DNA of 31,561 nucleotides, from IMG/VR virus record IMGVR_UViG_3300031951_000788, positions 1-31,561 of that record. One strand, written 5' to 3'. The stretch is from a virus. A program made the position numbers and the translations under genes. Each line of letters opens with the position of its first letter. Position 1 is the first letter of the stretch. This document shows positions 1 through 5,498 of this stretch, piece by piece. The notes under the pieces were generated by a model. That model saw nothing but the letters and a program-made list of their open reading frames with translations, was not told the DNA's origin and searched no databases.

Positions 1-149
1 TCAGTCTCTATGTATAAGTTGTTGGTCTTGAACCACTTGCGGTCACGCTTGACTTCAACAGTAAGGTTACCAGTAAGCAACTCATCTACAAGTTGTTCGC
101 CTTTGCGACCATAGCCAAAGTCTAAGTCAAATGATGACTTAGATGCCAT
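1..149 (-). CDS. Partial protein, possible PD-(D/E)XK-type nuclease (N-terminus only)
   Basis: Only the first 49 codons are inside the window; the gene runs off the left edge. It starts at ATG 149 and shares one base with the stop of the upstream gene (TAATG arrangement), so it is translationally coupled to it. The visible N-terminus contains the segment TVEVKRDRKW, where the E-V-K triad followed by a basic stretch resembles the catalytic E-x-K half-motif of PD-(D/E)XK nucleases found in phage replication blocks. The location at the end of a replication and recombination operon agrees. With so little of the protein visible, the nuclease assignment is an inference and the fold cannot be confirmed. 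Confidence 0.5.
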   Translation of the reverse strand, partial: MASKSSFDLDFGYGRKGEQLVDELLTGNLTVEVKRDRKWFKTNNLYIET

Positions 150-514
150 TACTTATCCCACTTTCCTCGTAGAACTAACAGTGCAATTATACCATAGTTT
201 GCTAGGTCTTTGAAGGAGTCCTCCAGTGGTTCGTGTTGTGCGTCAGTGCCATTGTCAATCAAGTTGTTGATGCGTGCTGTCTTATCGTGCATTCGTACAC
301 GTAATCCATTGAGCGCACCGCCTGGTGAGTCAGAGATATTCTTTGGGCCATAGTCACGATGCTTGCTTATCAGCAGGTCACCGAGTTCCTTCATCGTATC
401 TCTTACGTCTTGCTCAAAAGTGGAACTGATAGTGTTACCTTGAGGAACTGGCCCTCCACGCTGTATGACTGTACGTTCAATCCTTGTTCTGCCAGATGGG
501 TTATAATCTGCCAT
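149..514 (-). CDS. DUF1599 / nucleotide-modification-associated domain protein (MazG-like all-alpha fold)
   Basis: A 121-residue protein. The C-terminal two thirds carry the signature spacing of the DUF1599 (Nmad1) family: KHRDYGPKN at residues 51-59, RVRMHDKTAR at 72-81 and EDSFKDLANY at 98-107. These acidic and basic positions are typical of all-alpha MazG-like NTP pyrophosphohydrolase relatives, which are linked to phage nucleotide metabolism or modified-base handling. The first 35 residues are polar and probably disordered. It lies in the replication operon, six bases after the preceding gene and overlapping the next by one base. Family membership is recognised from motifs. The actual substrate, or whether it is catalytic at all, cannot be read from the sequence. 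Confidence 0.7.
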   Translation of the reverse strand: MADYNPSGRTRIERTVIQRGGPVPQGNTISSTFEQDVRDTMKELGDLLISKHRDYGPKNISDSPGGALNGLRVRMHDKTARINNLIDNGTDAQHEPLEDSFKDLANYGIIALLVLRGKWDK

Positions 515-520
515 ATCTCT

Positions 521-892
521 TCACGCTCCGCCTTCTCCATCGTCATCCTTTGTCAATAGTTTCTTTAGTTCTTCATCAAAGTTCTGCAACTCTGTCTTCA
601 CTACCATATCCTCAACCAATTCGTCAACCATATCGTAACCCATCTCTGATGCAAATAGAGTTACGTATGTTGACTGAGTAATCAACGCAATCTTCTCTGG
701 TTCATCCTTGTGGTAGTACATAAACCTTAGCAATGAACCAAGTAACAACTTGAATCCATTGGGTAGTACGTAGTACGGGTTGAACTCTTCATCATCTTCC
801 AACGTATGGTCTATCAACTCAAATGAATTCTCAAACTGTGTCTTGCATTCGTGGCAGTAAGACTCAGGTGGTTCGAGTTCGTCAAAGTCCAT
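521..892 (-). CDS. Hypothetical acidic protein with N-terminal zinc-finger-like motif
   Basis: A 123-residue acidic protein of unknown function. Near the N-terminus it has C13-x2-C16 followed by H29, spaced like half of a C2H2 finger, but no clear second histidine, so metal binding is only possible. The middle (about residues 40-75) is hydrophobic and helical in character and the C-terminus is a run of Asp, Glu and Lys. The start at ATG 892 overlaps the end of the primase TOPRIM gene by 11 bases, so it is translated as part of the same operon. I do not recognise a named family. Its position suggests an accessory role in replication or DNA metabolism. Confidence 0.6.
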   Translation of the reverse strand: MDFDELEPPESYCHECKTQFENSFELIDHTLEDDEEFNPYYVLPNGFKLLLGSLLRFMYYHKDEPEKIALITQSTYVTLFASEMGYDMVDELVEDMVVKTELQNFDEELKKLLTKDDDGEGGA

Positions 893-1511
893 TCTTCATA
901 TCCATCTTCTGATGGAAGTAGTCAGCACCTTCTTGCACGAACATAGAGTTGACATCGTACCCATCAGGTAACTGAATGATAGTAACTGGCAGTTCACGGG
1001 CTAGGCTACGTGCGAACTCTGTGCCTGGTTGGTCACCATCTGCAAAGACAAAGACTCTTTCAAAGTCTGCAAGCAAACGTGTGTAATGTTTCTTCCAACT
1101 GTTAGCACCAGGTACACCAACACAAGGGATGCCAATGACAGATGAAAGGGTAAGCGTATCTATCTCTCCCTCACATACACCAATGTAATCACCTGCACGT
1201 TCAACATCTAGTACGTTGTACATCTTTGTCTCTGCTCCAGTTAACCCCATATACTTAGGCTCAACGGCAGGGTTAAGTGCACGAAATCGCAAGTCAACAA
1301 CACCAGTCTTAGTGATGTAAGGGATTGATAACCTGCCAACCATTGCTTCGTGTCCAACTTCAGGCTCCGCGACTACGCCGAATGATGCCAGACGTGCTAC
1401 CTCCAGAGGTATTCCCCTGCTTGCTAGGTAGTCTTGAGCCAGAGAGATGCTTCCCGCGTACTTGTTCGCTGCTTTGCCCAGTAATTCCTTCTGCAATGCG
1501 CTTTGCTTCAC
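882..1511 (-). CDS. DnaG-type primase, TOPRIM (catalytic) part
   Basis: A 209-residue protein carrying the RNA-polymerase core of a bacterial-type primase but no zinc domain. The TOPRIM glutamate is in GVCEGEID (E114) and the metal-binding aspartates are in FADGDQPG (D158, D160); GYDVN at 184-188 is also typical. SLAQDYLASRGI (about 22-34) matches the segment that normally follows the zinc-binding region. The zinc part is the upstream gene at 1360-1749, in a frame offset by +1. This piece starts at GTG 1511, with AGAAGGAG about nine bases upstream, and an in-frame TAA at 1518-1520 excludes a longer N-terminus. It is probably either made separately from that site or joined to the zinc part by frameshifting. 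It would synthesise RNA primers at the fork together with the helicase at 2270-3052. Confidence 0.85.
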   Translation of the reverse strand: MKQSALQKELLGKAANKYAGSISLAQDYLASRGIPLEVARLASFGVVAEPEVGHEAMVGRLSIPYITKTGVVDLRFRALNPAVEPKYMGLTGAETKMYNVLDVERAGDYIGVCEGEIDTLTLSSVIGIPCVGVPGANSWKKHYTRLLADFERVFVFADGDQPGTEFARSLARELPVTIIQLPDGYDVNSMFVQEGADYFHQKMDMKNGL

Positions 1512-1749
1512 GTATGTTTACTCCTTCTCTTGACGAAATAATTTGGAGCGAGTTACCTTGAACCCCACAGGCAAAGCATATAAAGATATTCTTGTCGAGG
1601 TTGGCTGAACCAGACTGGTGCGTATCTGAATGGAACGGACACTTAAGGTTGACTTGCCCGTGTCTTTGTCGTATGTTTGCACCATAGTGTGTGAGGACAT
1701 CTGCGATGTTTGGCAAGTCACTGTCAATTTTTATCACCATATCCTGCAT
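1360..1749 (-). CDS. DnaG-type primase, zinc-binding (CHC2) part
   Basis: A 129-residue protein whose first 95 residues form a DnaG-type zinc-binding domain: CPFH (C37, H40) and CFAC (C58, C61), followed by GVQGNSLQII and REAKRIAEGITG, the usual end of that domain. From about residue 98 the sequence becomes Ser/Gly/Lys-rich and unlike primase, because the catalytic part continues in the +1 frame (882-1511), overlapping by 152 bases. The zinc domain recognises the template and stimulates primer synthesis in the family. The start is uncertain: ATG 1749, or ATG 1740 with AAGGG nine bases upstream. It overlaps the preceding gene by 17-26 bases. The tail may be a genuine extension or an unread overlap if a +1 shift fuses the two halves. 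Confidence 0.75.
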   Translation of the reverse strand: MQDMVIKIDSDLPNIADVLTHYGANIRQRHGQVNLKCPFHSDTHQSGSANLDKNIFICFACGVQGNSLQIISSREGVNIREAKRIAEGITGQSSEQVRGKHLSGSRLPSKQGNTSGGSTSGIIRRSRGA

Positions 1750-2068
1750 CCCTTAATAGTTTCACTGCATCCTCCAGTCTAAGTAAGCAAACCCAATCGT
1801 CTACTGACTTCTCACCTTGACCATTAAGTCTTAAGACTACTAGGCCAAGCAATCCTTTATCTCTTTCCTTCAACTGTGCGATAGCAGCAGCGGGATTAAA
1901 TCCTGTTCTTGCCTTTACTTCCCAGTCGATACCGATAGTGCCAGTAATGTCAGTACCACTACGACCAGCACCTGTGCTCTCAGCAAACGGAAACCCGTTC
2001 TCTGCGAGATAGTTCGCCAATACTTTTTGACTGCGGTATCCTCTATGTTTACGCGATTGTGATGCCAC
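1724..2068 (-). CDS. Holliday-junction-resolvase-like PD-(D/E)XK nuclease
   Basis: A 114-residue protein with the arrangement of small archaeal-type/phage resolvase-like nucleases: basic N-terminus with HRGYRSQKVLANYL (8-21), then AGRSGTDITG containing D40, then IDWEVKAR with E50 and K52 forming the D...E-x-K active site, then a helical segment with QLKERD. This family typically cuts branched DNA, which is useful for resolving recombination intermediates before packaging. The start is GTG at 2068; its first base directly follows the TGA of the preceding gene (2069-2071), and no ATG is available nearby. The last 26 bases overlap the primase zinc-domain gene. The nuclease fold is well supported; specificity for Holliday junctions is inferred. 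Confidence 0.7.
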   Translation of the reverse strand: MASQSRKHRGYRSQKVLANYLAENGFPFAESTGAGRSGTDITGTIGIDWEVKARTGFNPAAAIAQLKERDKGLLGLVVLRLNGQGEKSVDDWVCLLRLEDAVKLLRDAGYGDKN

Positions 2069-2266
2069 TCAGTATGCACTCTTATCCTTACGCAAGATGC
2101 GGATAGCCCAGTTCATACCAACACCAACGCCTTCCGTCCACTCATCAGTGACAGGTGGCTTGGCTTCTTCAATCTTTATAATGAATGAGGCAATCTCTTC
2201 TGCTACCTTAGCCATTACTAATTGACGCATCTCTTGTGTGATGTCGTCTTCTTCTTCTCTTAGCAT
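2069..2266 (-). CDS. Small hypothetical protein in the replication operon
   Basis: A 65-residue protein, acidic at the N-terminus (LREEEDDITQEM) and otherwise helical and amphipathic, ending in IRILRKDKSAY. The sequence GVGVGMNWAIRIL near the C-terminus is moderately hydrophobic but too short and broken for a confident membrane segment. It lies three bases after the helicase-like ATPase gene and abuts the resolvase-like gene, so it is cotranscribed with both. No family is recognised. The compact spacing and the absence of any competing gene on either strand support it as real. A role as a small partner of the helicase or nuclease is possible but not shown. Confidence 0.55.
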   Translation of the reverse strand: MLREEEDDITQEMRQLVMAKVAEEIASFIIKIEEAKPPVTDEWTEGVGVGMNWAIRILRKDKSAY

Positions 2267-2269
2267 CTC

Positions 2270-3052
2270 TTATCCATTCTCTGGTATGTCTTCGATGTAC
2301 ATATACTCAGGGTTAAATGATAGCCAACAAGTGAGGTTAGCGTTGGCATCGGCACGCCCATATCTATTCTTTACAGGAGCGACAGCCATAGAAGTACCGA
2401 CAACACCAAGAGTGCAGATAAGTGCAGGAAGTTGTGCCACCTTACCTTGGAGGGCAGAACGAGGTTGGCAAGGGTTACCCATAACAGCCTCAGAAGTGTG
2501 GTGTAAAATAATAATAGCAGTGTTAGTTGCACGAGCAAGGTATTTCAACTCCTTCATAATCGCACGCATTGAAGCAAACTCTTCGCCACCATCAGTGGCT
2601 ATGTCCATCAAGTTATCTACAAAGATGGCAACAGGTGGGCAACCCCAGAGTTCTTCAAATGCTTGGACTTCTTCATCTATATCTTGCAAGGTGGGTGAGG
2701 ATTCAAATGACCAGACAATGTGGTTGCTCTTTTGTAGCACAGCCTTTGTCCAACCAGGGTCAGCATTCATTAGGTTCTCAACATCTGTCTGGTTCTTACC
2801 AGATATCATTGAGGCAAGGCGCATAGCCATAGTGTGTGCATTGGTATCTGCTGAGATGTACAGGCAAGGCACCTTCATCTTCAGCGCTAGTGCGATAGCA
2901 AGTGTTGACTTACCTACACCAGGTGTACCTGCGAGCATAGATACTTCTGACCTACGAAATATAATCTTATTGTTATCAAATGTTTTGAAGCAACTTGGTA
3001 GCGGTTCACCGCCAATGTCCTGTCGTCCTACGCTTCTTACTAAAGTTCTCAT
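2270..3052 (-). CDS. RecA/DnaB-type replicative helicase-like ATPase
   Basis: A 260-residue single-domain P-loop ATPase. Walker A is GTPGVGKST at 42-50, Walker B is AIFVDN at 142-147, a sensor-like AIIILHHT lies at 179-186, and KNRYGRAD at 228-235 matches the C-terminal basic motif of DnaB-like helicases. The N-terminal primase-interaction domain of full DnaB is missing, so the protein is shorter than classical DnaB (about 450 residues) and resembles the compact RecA-like or RepA/KaiC-like ATPases of actinophages. It probably unwinds or loads at the fork and works with the split primase downstream. The start at ATG 3052 has AGGAG about five bases upstream. An 88-base gap with a hairpin separates it from the preceding gene. 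Confidence 0.75.
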   Translation of the reverse strand: MRTLVRSVGRQDIGGEPLPSCFKTFDNNKIIFRRSEVSMLAGTPGVGKSTLAIALALKMKVPCLYISADTNAHTMAMRLASMISGKNQTDVENLMNADPGWTKAVLQKSNHIVWSFESSPTLQDIDEEVQAFEELWGCPPVAIFVDNLMDIATDGGEEFASMRAIMKELKYLARATNTAIIILHHTSEAVMGNPCQPRSALQGKVAQLPALICTLGVVGTSMAVAPVKNRYGRADANANLTCWLSFNPEYMYIEDIPENG

Positions 3053-3076
3053 TGCGTCTCCTGTCTTAAGTTGGAA

Positions 3077-3111
3077 GAGGGGTAATCATCTTCCCCGTCT
3101 GACTACCCCTC
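3077..3111 (-). promoter_or_regulatory. Intergenic hairpin before the helicase gene
   Basis: An eight-base inverted repeat, GAGGGGTA (3077-3084) and TACCCCTC (3104-3111), encloses a 19-base loop that can itself pair in competing ways (GGAAGA at 3073-3078 with TCTTCC at 3089-3094). On the minus-strand transcript it lies between the zinc-ribbon gene and the helicase start and is followed by TTCCAACTT, not by a U-run. It is therefore more likely an attenuator, processing site or mRNA stabiliser than a standard terminator. Confidence 0.4.
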
Positions 3112-3140
3112 CACCAATTCTTATAGCATCTCGTCCTGTA

Positions 3141-3542
3141 TTAGTTGACGGGCTTGCACTGGTCTGGTGTTCCCTGCGGTGTTGGACAAGCCCAGAATGC
3201 GTAAGGCTTCCCATTCGTCTTGCTGACTCCTTGACGGAAGATGCGTGCTCCGTGTACGCAAGTCGGTGTAGACATCCCGCCCACCCCAACGGACTGAGTT
3301 GGAGCCTGGGTTGGCACGAAGGATGGCTGCTGCGCGGTGTCTTGAGTTGAACCGCCAGTCGCTAAAGGGAGCACTGTGTATGCAGCAGCAACCGCCTTAG
3401 ATGTAGCAGCAATCTGATGTGAGTAGTCTGCAATGCCTTCAAGCATTACGCTAAGTTCATCTGCTGTGTTGGCACGAATGTTAATCAAGTCTCCATTGGG
3501 TGACTTAACTGATACCTGTAACTTCCAGTTTTCTGTTGTCAT
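3141..3542 (-). CDS. Replication accessory protein with C-terminal zinc ribbon
   Basis: A 133-residue protein, taking ATG 3542 as start. The reading frame continues upstream, but ATG 3542 overlaps the stop of the upstream nuclease gene (ATGA), the usual coupling here. The N-terminal 60 residues are a mixed alpha/beta segment, then a Gln/Thr/Pro linker (about 65-93), then a C-terminal ribbon with C95-x-H97, C119 and C129 around the motif SKTNGKPYAFWAC. Such a Gly-Lys-Pro-Tyr ribbon between Cys pairs resembles topoisomerase-type nucleic-acid-binding zinc ribbons and occurs in phage proteins next to Cas4-like nucleases and helicases. It may bind single-stranded DNA or tether the nuclease, but there is no recognisable OB fold, so this is inference. 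Confidence 0.6.
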   Translation of the reverse strand: MTTENWKLQVSVKSPNGDLINIRANTADELSVMLEGIADYSHQIAATSKAVAAAYTVLPLATGGSTQDTAQQPSFVPTQAPTQSVGVGGMSTPTCVHGARIFRQGVSKTNGKPYAFWACPTPQGTPDQCKPVN

Positions 3543-4144
3543 TTCTTTTCCTTTGTGAATTGGCAATGTGCTGTGAGTCCACAGAAATTGCACGATTGTA
3601 GGTTCGGTAGAAATATACCAGCCTTGCGTGCTTTATCAAAACCATCAACAAAGTACTCAAGCGTGTCCAGCGTATATCTACTCAGGTCAATCATCTCTCC
3701 TGTCCCCGACTCACGAGACATCCAGTAGTTTCCTAGATTGACTTCTGCTCCTATCATCTGTTCGACTCCTACTTTGTAGAAGCCTAACTGAAGGTCAGAG
3801 GTTGGGCGTGTACGTGATGTCTTCAAGTCAACGATAACTAACTTACCATCTACCTCAAAGATTCTGTCAATGAACATCTTGACTGGCACACCTGCGATTA
3901 CTGGGTTCAACTCCAGTTCGATGGCACGAGCACCTTGTGGAGTTGTCCAGATTTTCCAGTTAGGATTGTTCTTGCGCCACTTGATGTAGTTGTCTACCCA
4001 AATGGAACCATTAGCATCCCACCAGAAACCATCTTCTTTGTTGGGATTATCTTTAGTTGCTCGTCCTGCACGTCGTGCAGTGTTGAGGTCTAAGCCTTCG
4101 GTTTCTTTCTTCCAAGCCTTAGCCCATAGGTCATTCGTTGTCAT
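3539..4144 (-). CDS. Cas4/RecB-like PD-(D/E)XK exonuclease, C-terminal (catalytic) part
   Basis: A 201-residue protein, starting at ATG 4144. It holds the catalytic core of a Cas4/RecB-type nuclease: FIDRI with D93, VDLKTSR with D106 and K108, and LQLGFYKVG with Q119 and Y123 (motif QxxxY). The C-terminus has C185-x2-C188-x5-C194, three of the four cysteines that hold the iron-sulfur cluster in this family. The fourth cysteine and the conserved histidine of the N-terminal motif are in the separate upstream gene at 4131-4319, whose frame is offset by one base. The 14-base overlap and GGAG ten bases before ATG 4144 suggest coupled translation. Such nucleases produce 3' single strands for phage recombination. 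The frame is open further upstream, but a start there would only lengthen the overlap. Confidence 0.75.
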   Translation of the reverse strand: MTTNDLWAKAWKKETEGLDLNTARRAGRATKDNPNKEDGFWWDANGSIWVDNYIKWRKNNPNWKIWTTPQGARAIELELNPVIAGVPVKMFIDRIFEVDGKLVIVDLKTSRTRPTSDLQLGFYKVGVEQMIGAEVNLGNYWMSRESGTGEMIDLSRYTLDTLEYFVDGFDKARKAGIFLPNLQSCNFCGLTAHCQFTKEKK

Positions 4145-4319
4145 AGTCGTACAACTCCGTTGCGTAGTGGAATGCACGGCCACCTGCTGACCAGATGCTT
4201 GGCTCCTCAGGTACCTGCAGTAGTCTGCCTAGGTAGTACTGGTAACCGCAAGTCAGATAGGTTGTGAATGCCGAGTAACTGATGTGCTCAGGTAGCGTGT
4301 AATCATCTAACTTAATCAA
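4131..4319 (-). CDS. Cas4/RecB-like nuclease, N-terminal part (split gene)
   Basis: A 62-residue protein that matches the beginning of Cas4-like nucleases: ISYSAFTTYLTCGYQYYL (13-30) with C24, the first iron-sulfur cysteine, and GGRAFHYATE (46-55) with H51, the first active-site motif. It then ends at TGA 4131, exactly where the family normally continues into the helical region that opens the next gene (NDLWAKAWKKE). The start is TTG 4319, overlapping the previous stop by eight bases, with GGAAG six bases upstream; no ATG is available in frame. Without the downstream gene it cannot be an active nuclease, so the two products probably assemble or are fused by a +1 frameshift. Confidence 0.65.
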   Translation of the reverse strand: MIKLDDYTLPEHISYSAFTTYLTCGYQYYLGRLLQVPEEPSIWSAGGRAFHYATELYDYDNE

Positions 4320-4467
4320 GGCGTTCTTCCACGAAGTCAGTTAAGTCTTCTAGGTCTTTGCGAAGTTCTTCAATCAACTCTGATATCTCATCAATCTCCG
4401 ATAGGAGAATGTTAATCAAAGAGTCAAGTGTTTCTGTCTTGATGCGTTTCTTAAATGGGTTGAACAT
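4312..4467 (-). CDS. Small coiled-coil protein, first gene of the replication operon
   Basis: A 51-residue protein starting at ATG 4467 with a near-perfect ribosome-binding site (GGAGG, five bases upstream). The N-terminus is basic (FNPFKKRIKTE) and the rest is a continuous acidic amphipathic helix with heptad-like Leu/Ile spacing (LDSLINILLSEI, ELIEELRKDLEDL), so a coiled coil is likely. Its stop overlaps the TTG start of the nuclease N-terminal gene by eight bases. It is the first gene downstream of the divergent control region, a common place for small regulators in phages, but there is no helix-turn-helix motif. Function unknown. Confidence 0.6.
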   Translation of the reverse strand: MFNPFKKRIKTETLDSLINILLSEIDEISELIEELRKDLEDLTDFVEERLD

Positions 4468-4488
4468 TTCATCCTCCGTCTAGTAGTT

Positions 4489-4546
4489 TTTAGATAGTAC
4501 CCCTGTCAAGGACAGGAGGGTACTTAAGACAAGAGTACTATCTAAA
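4489..4546. repeat. Nested inverted repeats, probable operator
   Basis: The outer arms are TTTAGATAGTAC (4489-4500) and GTACTATCTAAA (4535-4546), a perfect 12-base inverted repeat. Inside, AGTACCCCTGTC (4496-4507) pairs with GACAG (4511-4515) and GGGTACT (4518-4524) across a three-base loop with a two-base bulge. The word AGTAC thus occurs in several orientations. Mutually exclusive hairpins or a dyad-symmetric repressor site are both compatible with this layout. Confidence 0.6.
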
Positions 4547-4584
4547 TCTATTGTAGTATATAATATAATATATATATTATATAA

Positions 4585-4597
4585 GGCGCTCCGCGCC
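4585..4597. repeat. GC-rich hairpin in AT-rich flank
   Basis: GGCGC (4585-4589) and GCGCC (4593-4597) form a five-base stem with a TCC loop. The flanking AT tracts (about 4565-4584 and 4598-4620) can extend the stem imperfectly with a bulge and mismatches, giving a long cruciform-capable element. It is not followed by a T-run on either strand. Possible roles are a duplex-unwinding or origin-like element, or a divergent transcription barrier. Confidence 0.45.
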
Positions 4598-4650
4598 TAT
4601 ATATTATTATATGTTATTATATAACTAATTATACACAGCGAGGATACCTA

Positions 4651-5208
4651 ATGCAAAACGACACGCCGAACTGGTTTGAACCAGTAGCACGTCAGAACTT
4701 CGAGAACTATCTCAGCCATCTGGCTGGTCAACCTAATCTGAGATTTGTTCAGGTGGGTGTATTTGCAGGTCACGCATCAGAGTGGCTACTCAACAACATC
4801 CTTACTGACCAGTCATCTAAGTTGTTGGACATTGATACTTGGGAAGGTAGCGATGAGCATACCGACATTGACTTCGTTGCTATCCACAAGGAGTACCTTG
4901 AAAGGGTTTGGAAGTACCCCAATGTCTACTCAGTGCTGGCTGACTCCACGATGTACCTGCCACATTTGAAGAAGGATTACTCTGACTTCATCTACATAGA
5001 CGGTGACCATAGGGCACTGGCTGTCCAAGAGGATGCAGAGAATGCGTGGCCACTGCTCAAGTCTGGTGGCATCCTAGCCTTTGATGACTACCTATGGACT
5101 GACCAGTCAGACACACCCAAGGAAGCAGTGGATAGATTCATAGCCGTACACAACGAGGAACTAATTGTGCTACATCACGGCTACCAAGTTTGGGTCCAGA
5201 AGAAATGA
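4651..5208 (+). CDS. Class I SAM-dependent methyltransferase (Methyltransf_24-like)
   Basis: A 185-residue protein and the only plus-strand gene in the window. FVQVGVFAGHASEWLL (32-47) is the glycine-containing SAM-binding loop after strand 1, LDIDTWEG (59-66) holds the acidic residue after strand 2, DFIYIDGDHR (112-121) is the family's typical D-G-D/H strand-4 motif, and GGILAFDDY (139-147) follows. This subgroup often methylates sugars or small molecules, less often DNA; no DNA-methyltransferase DPPY-type motif is present. The start at ATG 4651 has GAGG seven bases upstream. It is transcribed from the divergent region and ends at a strong hairpin. Its isolation and orientation suggest an independently acquired accessory gene. 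The substrate is unknown. Confidence 0.8.
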   Translation: MQNDTPNWFEPVARQNFENYLSHLAGQPNLRFVQVGVFAGHASEWLLNNILTDQSSKLLDIDTWEGSDEHTDIDFVAIHKEYLERVWKYPNVYSVLADSTMYLPHLKKDYSDFIYIDGDHRALAVQEDAENAWPLLKSGGILAFDDYLWTDQSDTPKEAVDRFIAVHNEELIVLHHGYQVWVQKK

Positions 5209-5209
5209 G

Positions 5210-5254
5210 AAAAAGACCCCCACTCCTAGGTAAGTACCTAGAGGTGAGGGTCTT
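5210..5254 (-). terminator. Rho-independent terminator of the late operon
   Basis: On the minus strand a long hairpin is followed by TTTTT (5214-5210). The stem pairs AAGACCC (5213-5219) with GGGTCTT (5248-5254) and CTAGGTA (5226-5232) with TACCTAG (5235-5241), with a short mismatched middle. It follows the last lysis gene and would end late transcription. Because the stem works in both directions it may also slow plus-strand transcripts from the methyltransferase gene, although no T-run follows on that side. Confidence 0.8.
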
Positions 5255-5265
5255 CGTGTCTCTAT

Positions 5266-5281
5266 GGGGCTGCTAGGCCCC
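5266..5281. terminator. Second small GC hairpin next to the terminator
   Basis: GGGGC (5266-5270) pairs with GCCCC (5277-5281) around a six-base loop. It sits between the holin-like gene stop and the main terminator, so on the minus-strand transcript it comes first. It lacks a U-run and probably assists the main terminator or protects the 3' end. Confidence 0.4.
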
Positions 5282-5294
5282 TATTTGAGGGTGT

Positions 5295-5489
5295 TTACTT
5301 CTTGCTTCCAACGCCAAATTCCTTGGCCTTAGGGTCTAGTGCCTTCCAGAGTGGGGCAATGAACGCTGATGCGAAAGCATATGCCAGTGTCTTTGGGTCT
5401 GTCACTCCTGCTGCGTATAGGGCCACCACTGATGGGACCGCTGCACGTGCGTAAGTAGTTGCCATAGCAACGAGTTTGGTTGTATTCAT
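5295..5489 (-). CDS. Probable holin (small membrane protein)
   Basis: A 64-residue protein with a hydrophobic stretch AAVPSVVALYAAGV (about 16-29), a short DPKT turn and a second hydrophobic segment LAYAFASAFIAPLW (35-48), then a charged tail ending GVGSKK. Two short membrane helices and a basic C-terminus fit small holins of actinophages, which permeabilise the membrane so that the endolysin can reach the wall. It lies directly after the endolysin gene and is the last gene before the terminator. The start at ATG 5489 has AAGGAG five bases upstream. The assignment relies on size, hydropathy and neighbours, since holins share little sequence. Confidence 0.65.
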   Translation of the reverse strand: MNTTKLVAMATTYARAAVPSVVALYAAGVTDPKTLAYAFASAFIAPLWKALDPKAKEFGVGSKK

Positions 5490-5498
5490 TTTCTCTCC

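Larger units (their letters stand above)
4468..4650. promoter_or_regulatory. Divergent intergenic control region
   Basis: This 183-base stretch separates the leftward replication operon from the rightward methyltransferase gene and must hold the start signals for both. Its left half contains nested inverted repeats (4489-4546); its right half (about 4547-4630) is extremely AT-rich with several TATAAT matches on both strands (for example 4559-4564 and 4564-4569 on plus, 4576-4581 on minus) around a GC-rich hairpin. A minus-strand TTGACA lies at 4504-4509, but the sequence 17 or 18 bases on (CTACTA or TACTAG) would place the transcript start inside the ribosome-binding site. The exact promoters are therefore unresolved. 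Confidence 0.6.

Noticed and set aside
3053-3140. Hairpin before the helicase as a full rho-independent terminator
   Set aside because: No U-run follows the stem on the minus strand, and the helicase gene immediately after it has no clear promoter of its own; it is listed as a regulatory hairpin only.
2238-3350. Long open frame on the plus strand opposite the helicase-like ATPase
   Set aside because: It is a low-complexity, Ser-rich translation exactly opposite a gene with clear Walker motifs, has no ribosome-binding site of note and no recognisable domain. It results from codon bias of the minus-strand gene.
4131-4144. RF2-like programmed frameshift site at the nuclease split (UGA followed by C)
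   Set aside because: The codon before the stop (GAA) would re-pair poorly in the +1 frame and no upstream Shine-Dalgarno stimulator of the RF2 type is at the required distance, so a specific RF2-like mechanism is not claimed; reinitiation is equally good.
4501-4516. Similarity of CTGTCAAG to the repressor-binding stoperator core of mycobacteriophage L5
   Set aside because: Only about eight bases match, and similar words also occur inside coding sequence (near 15985 and 27055). Without more intergenic copies it is treated as chance.
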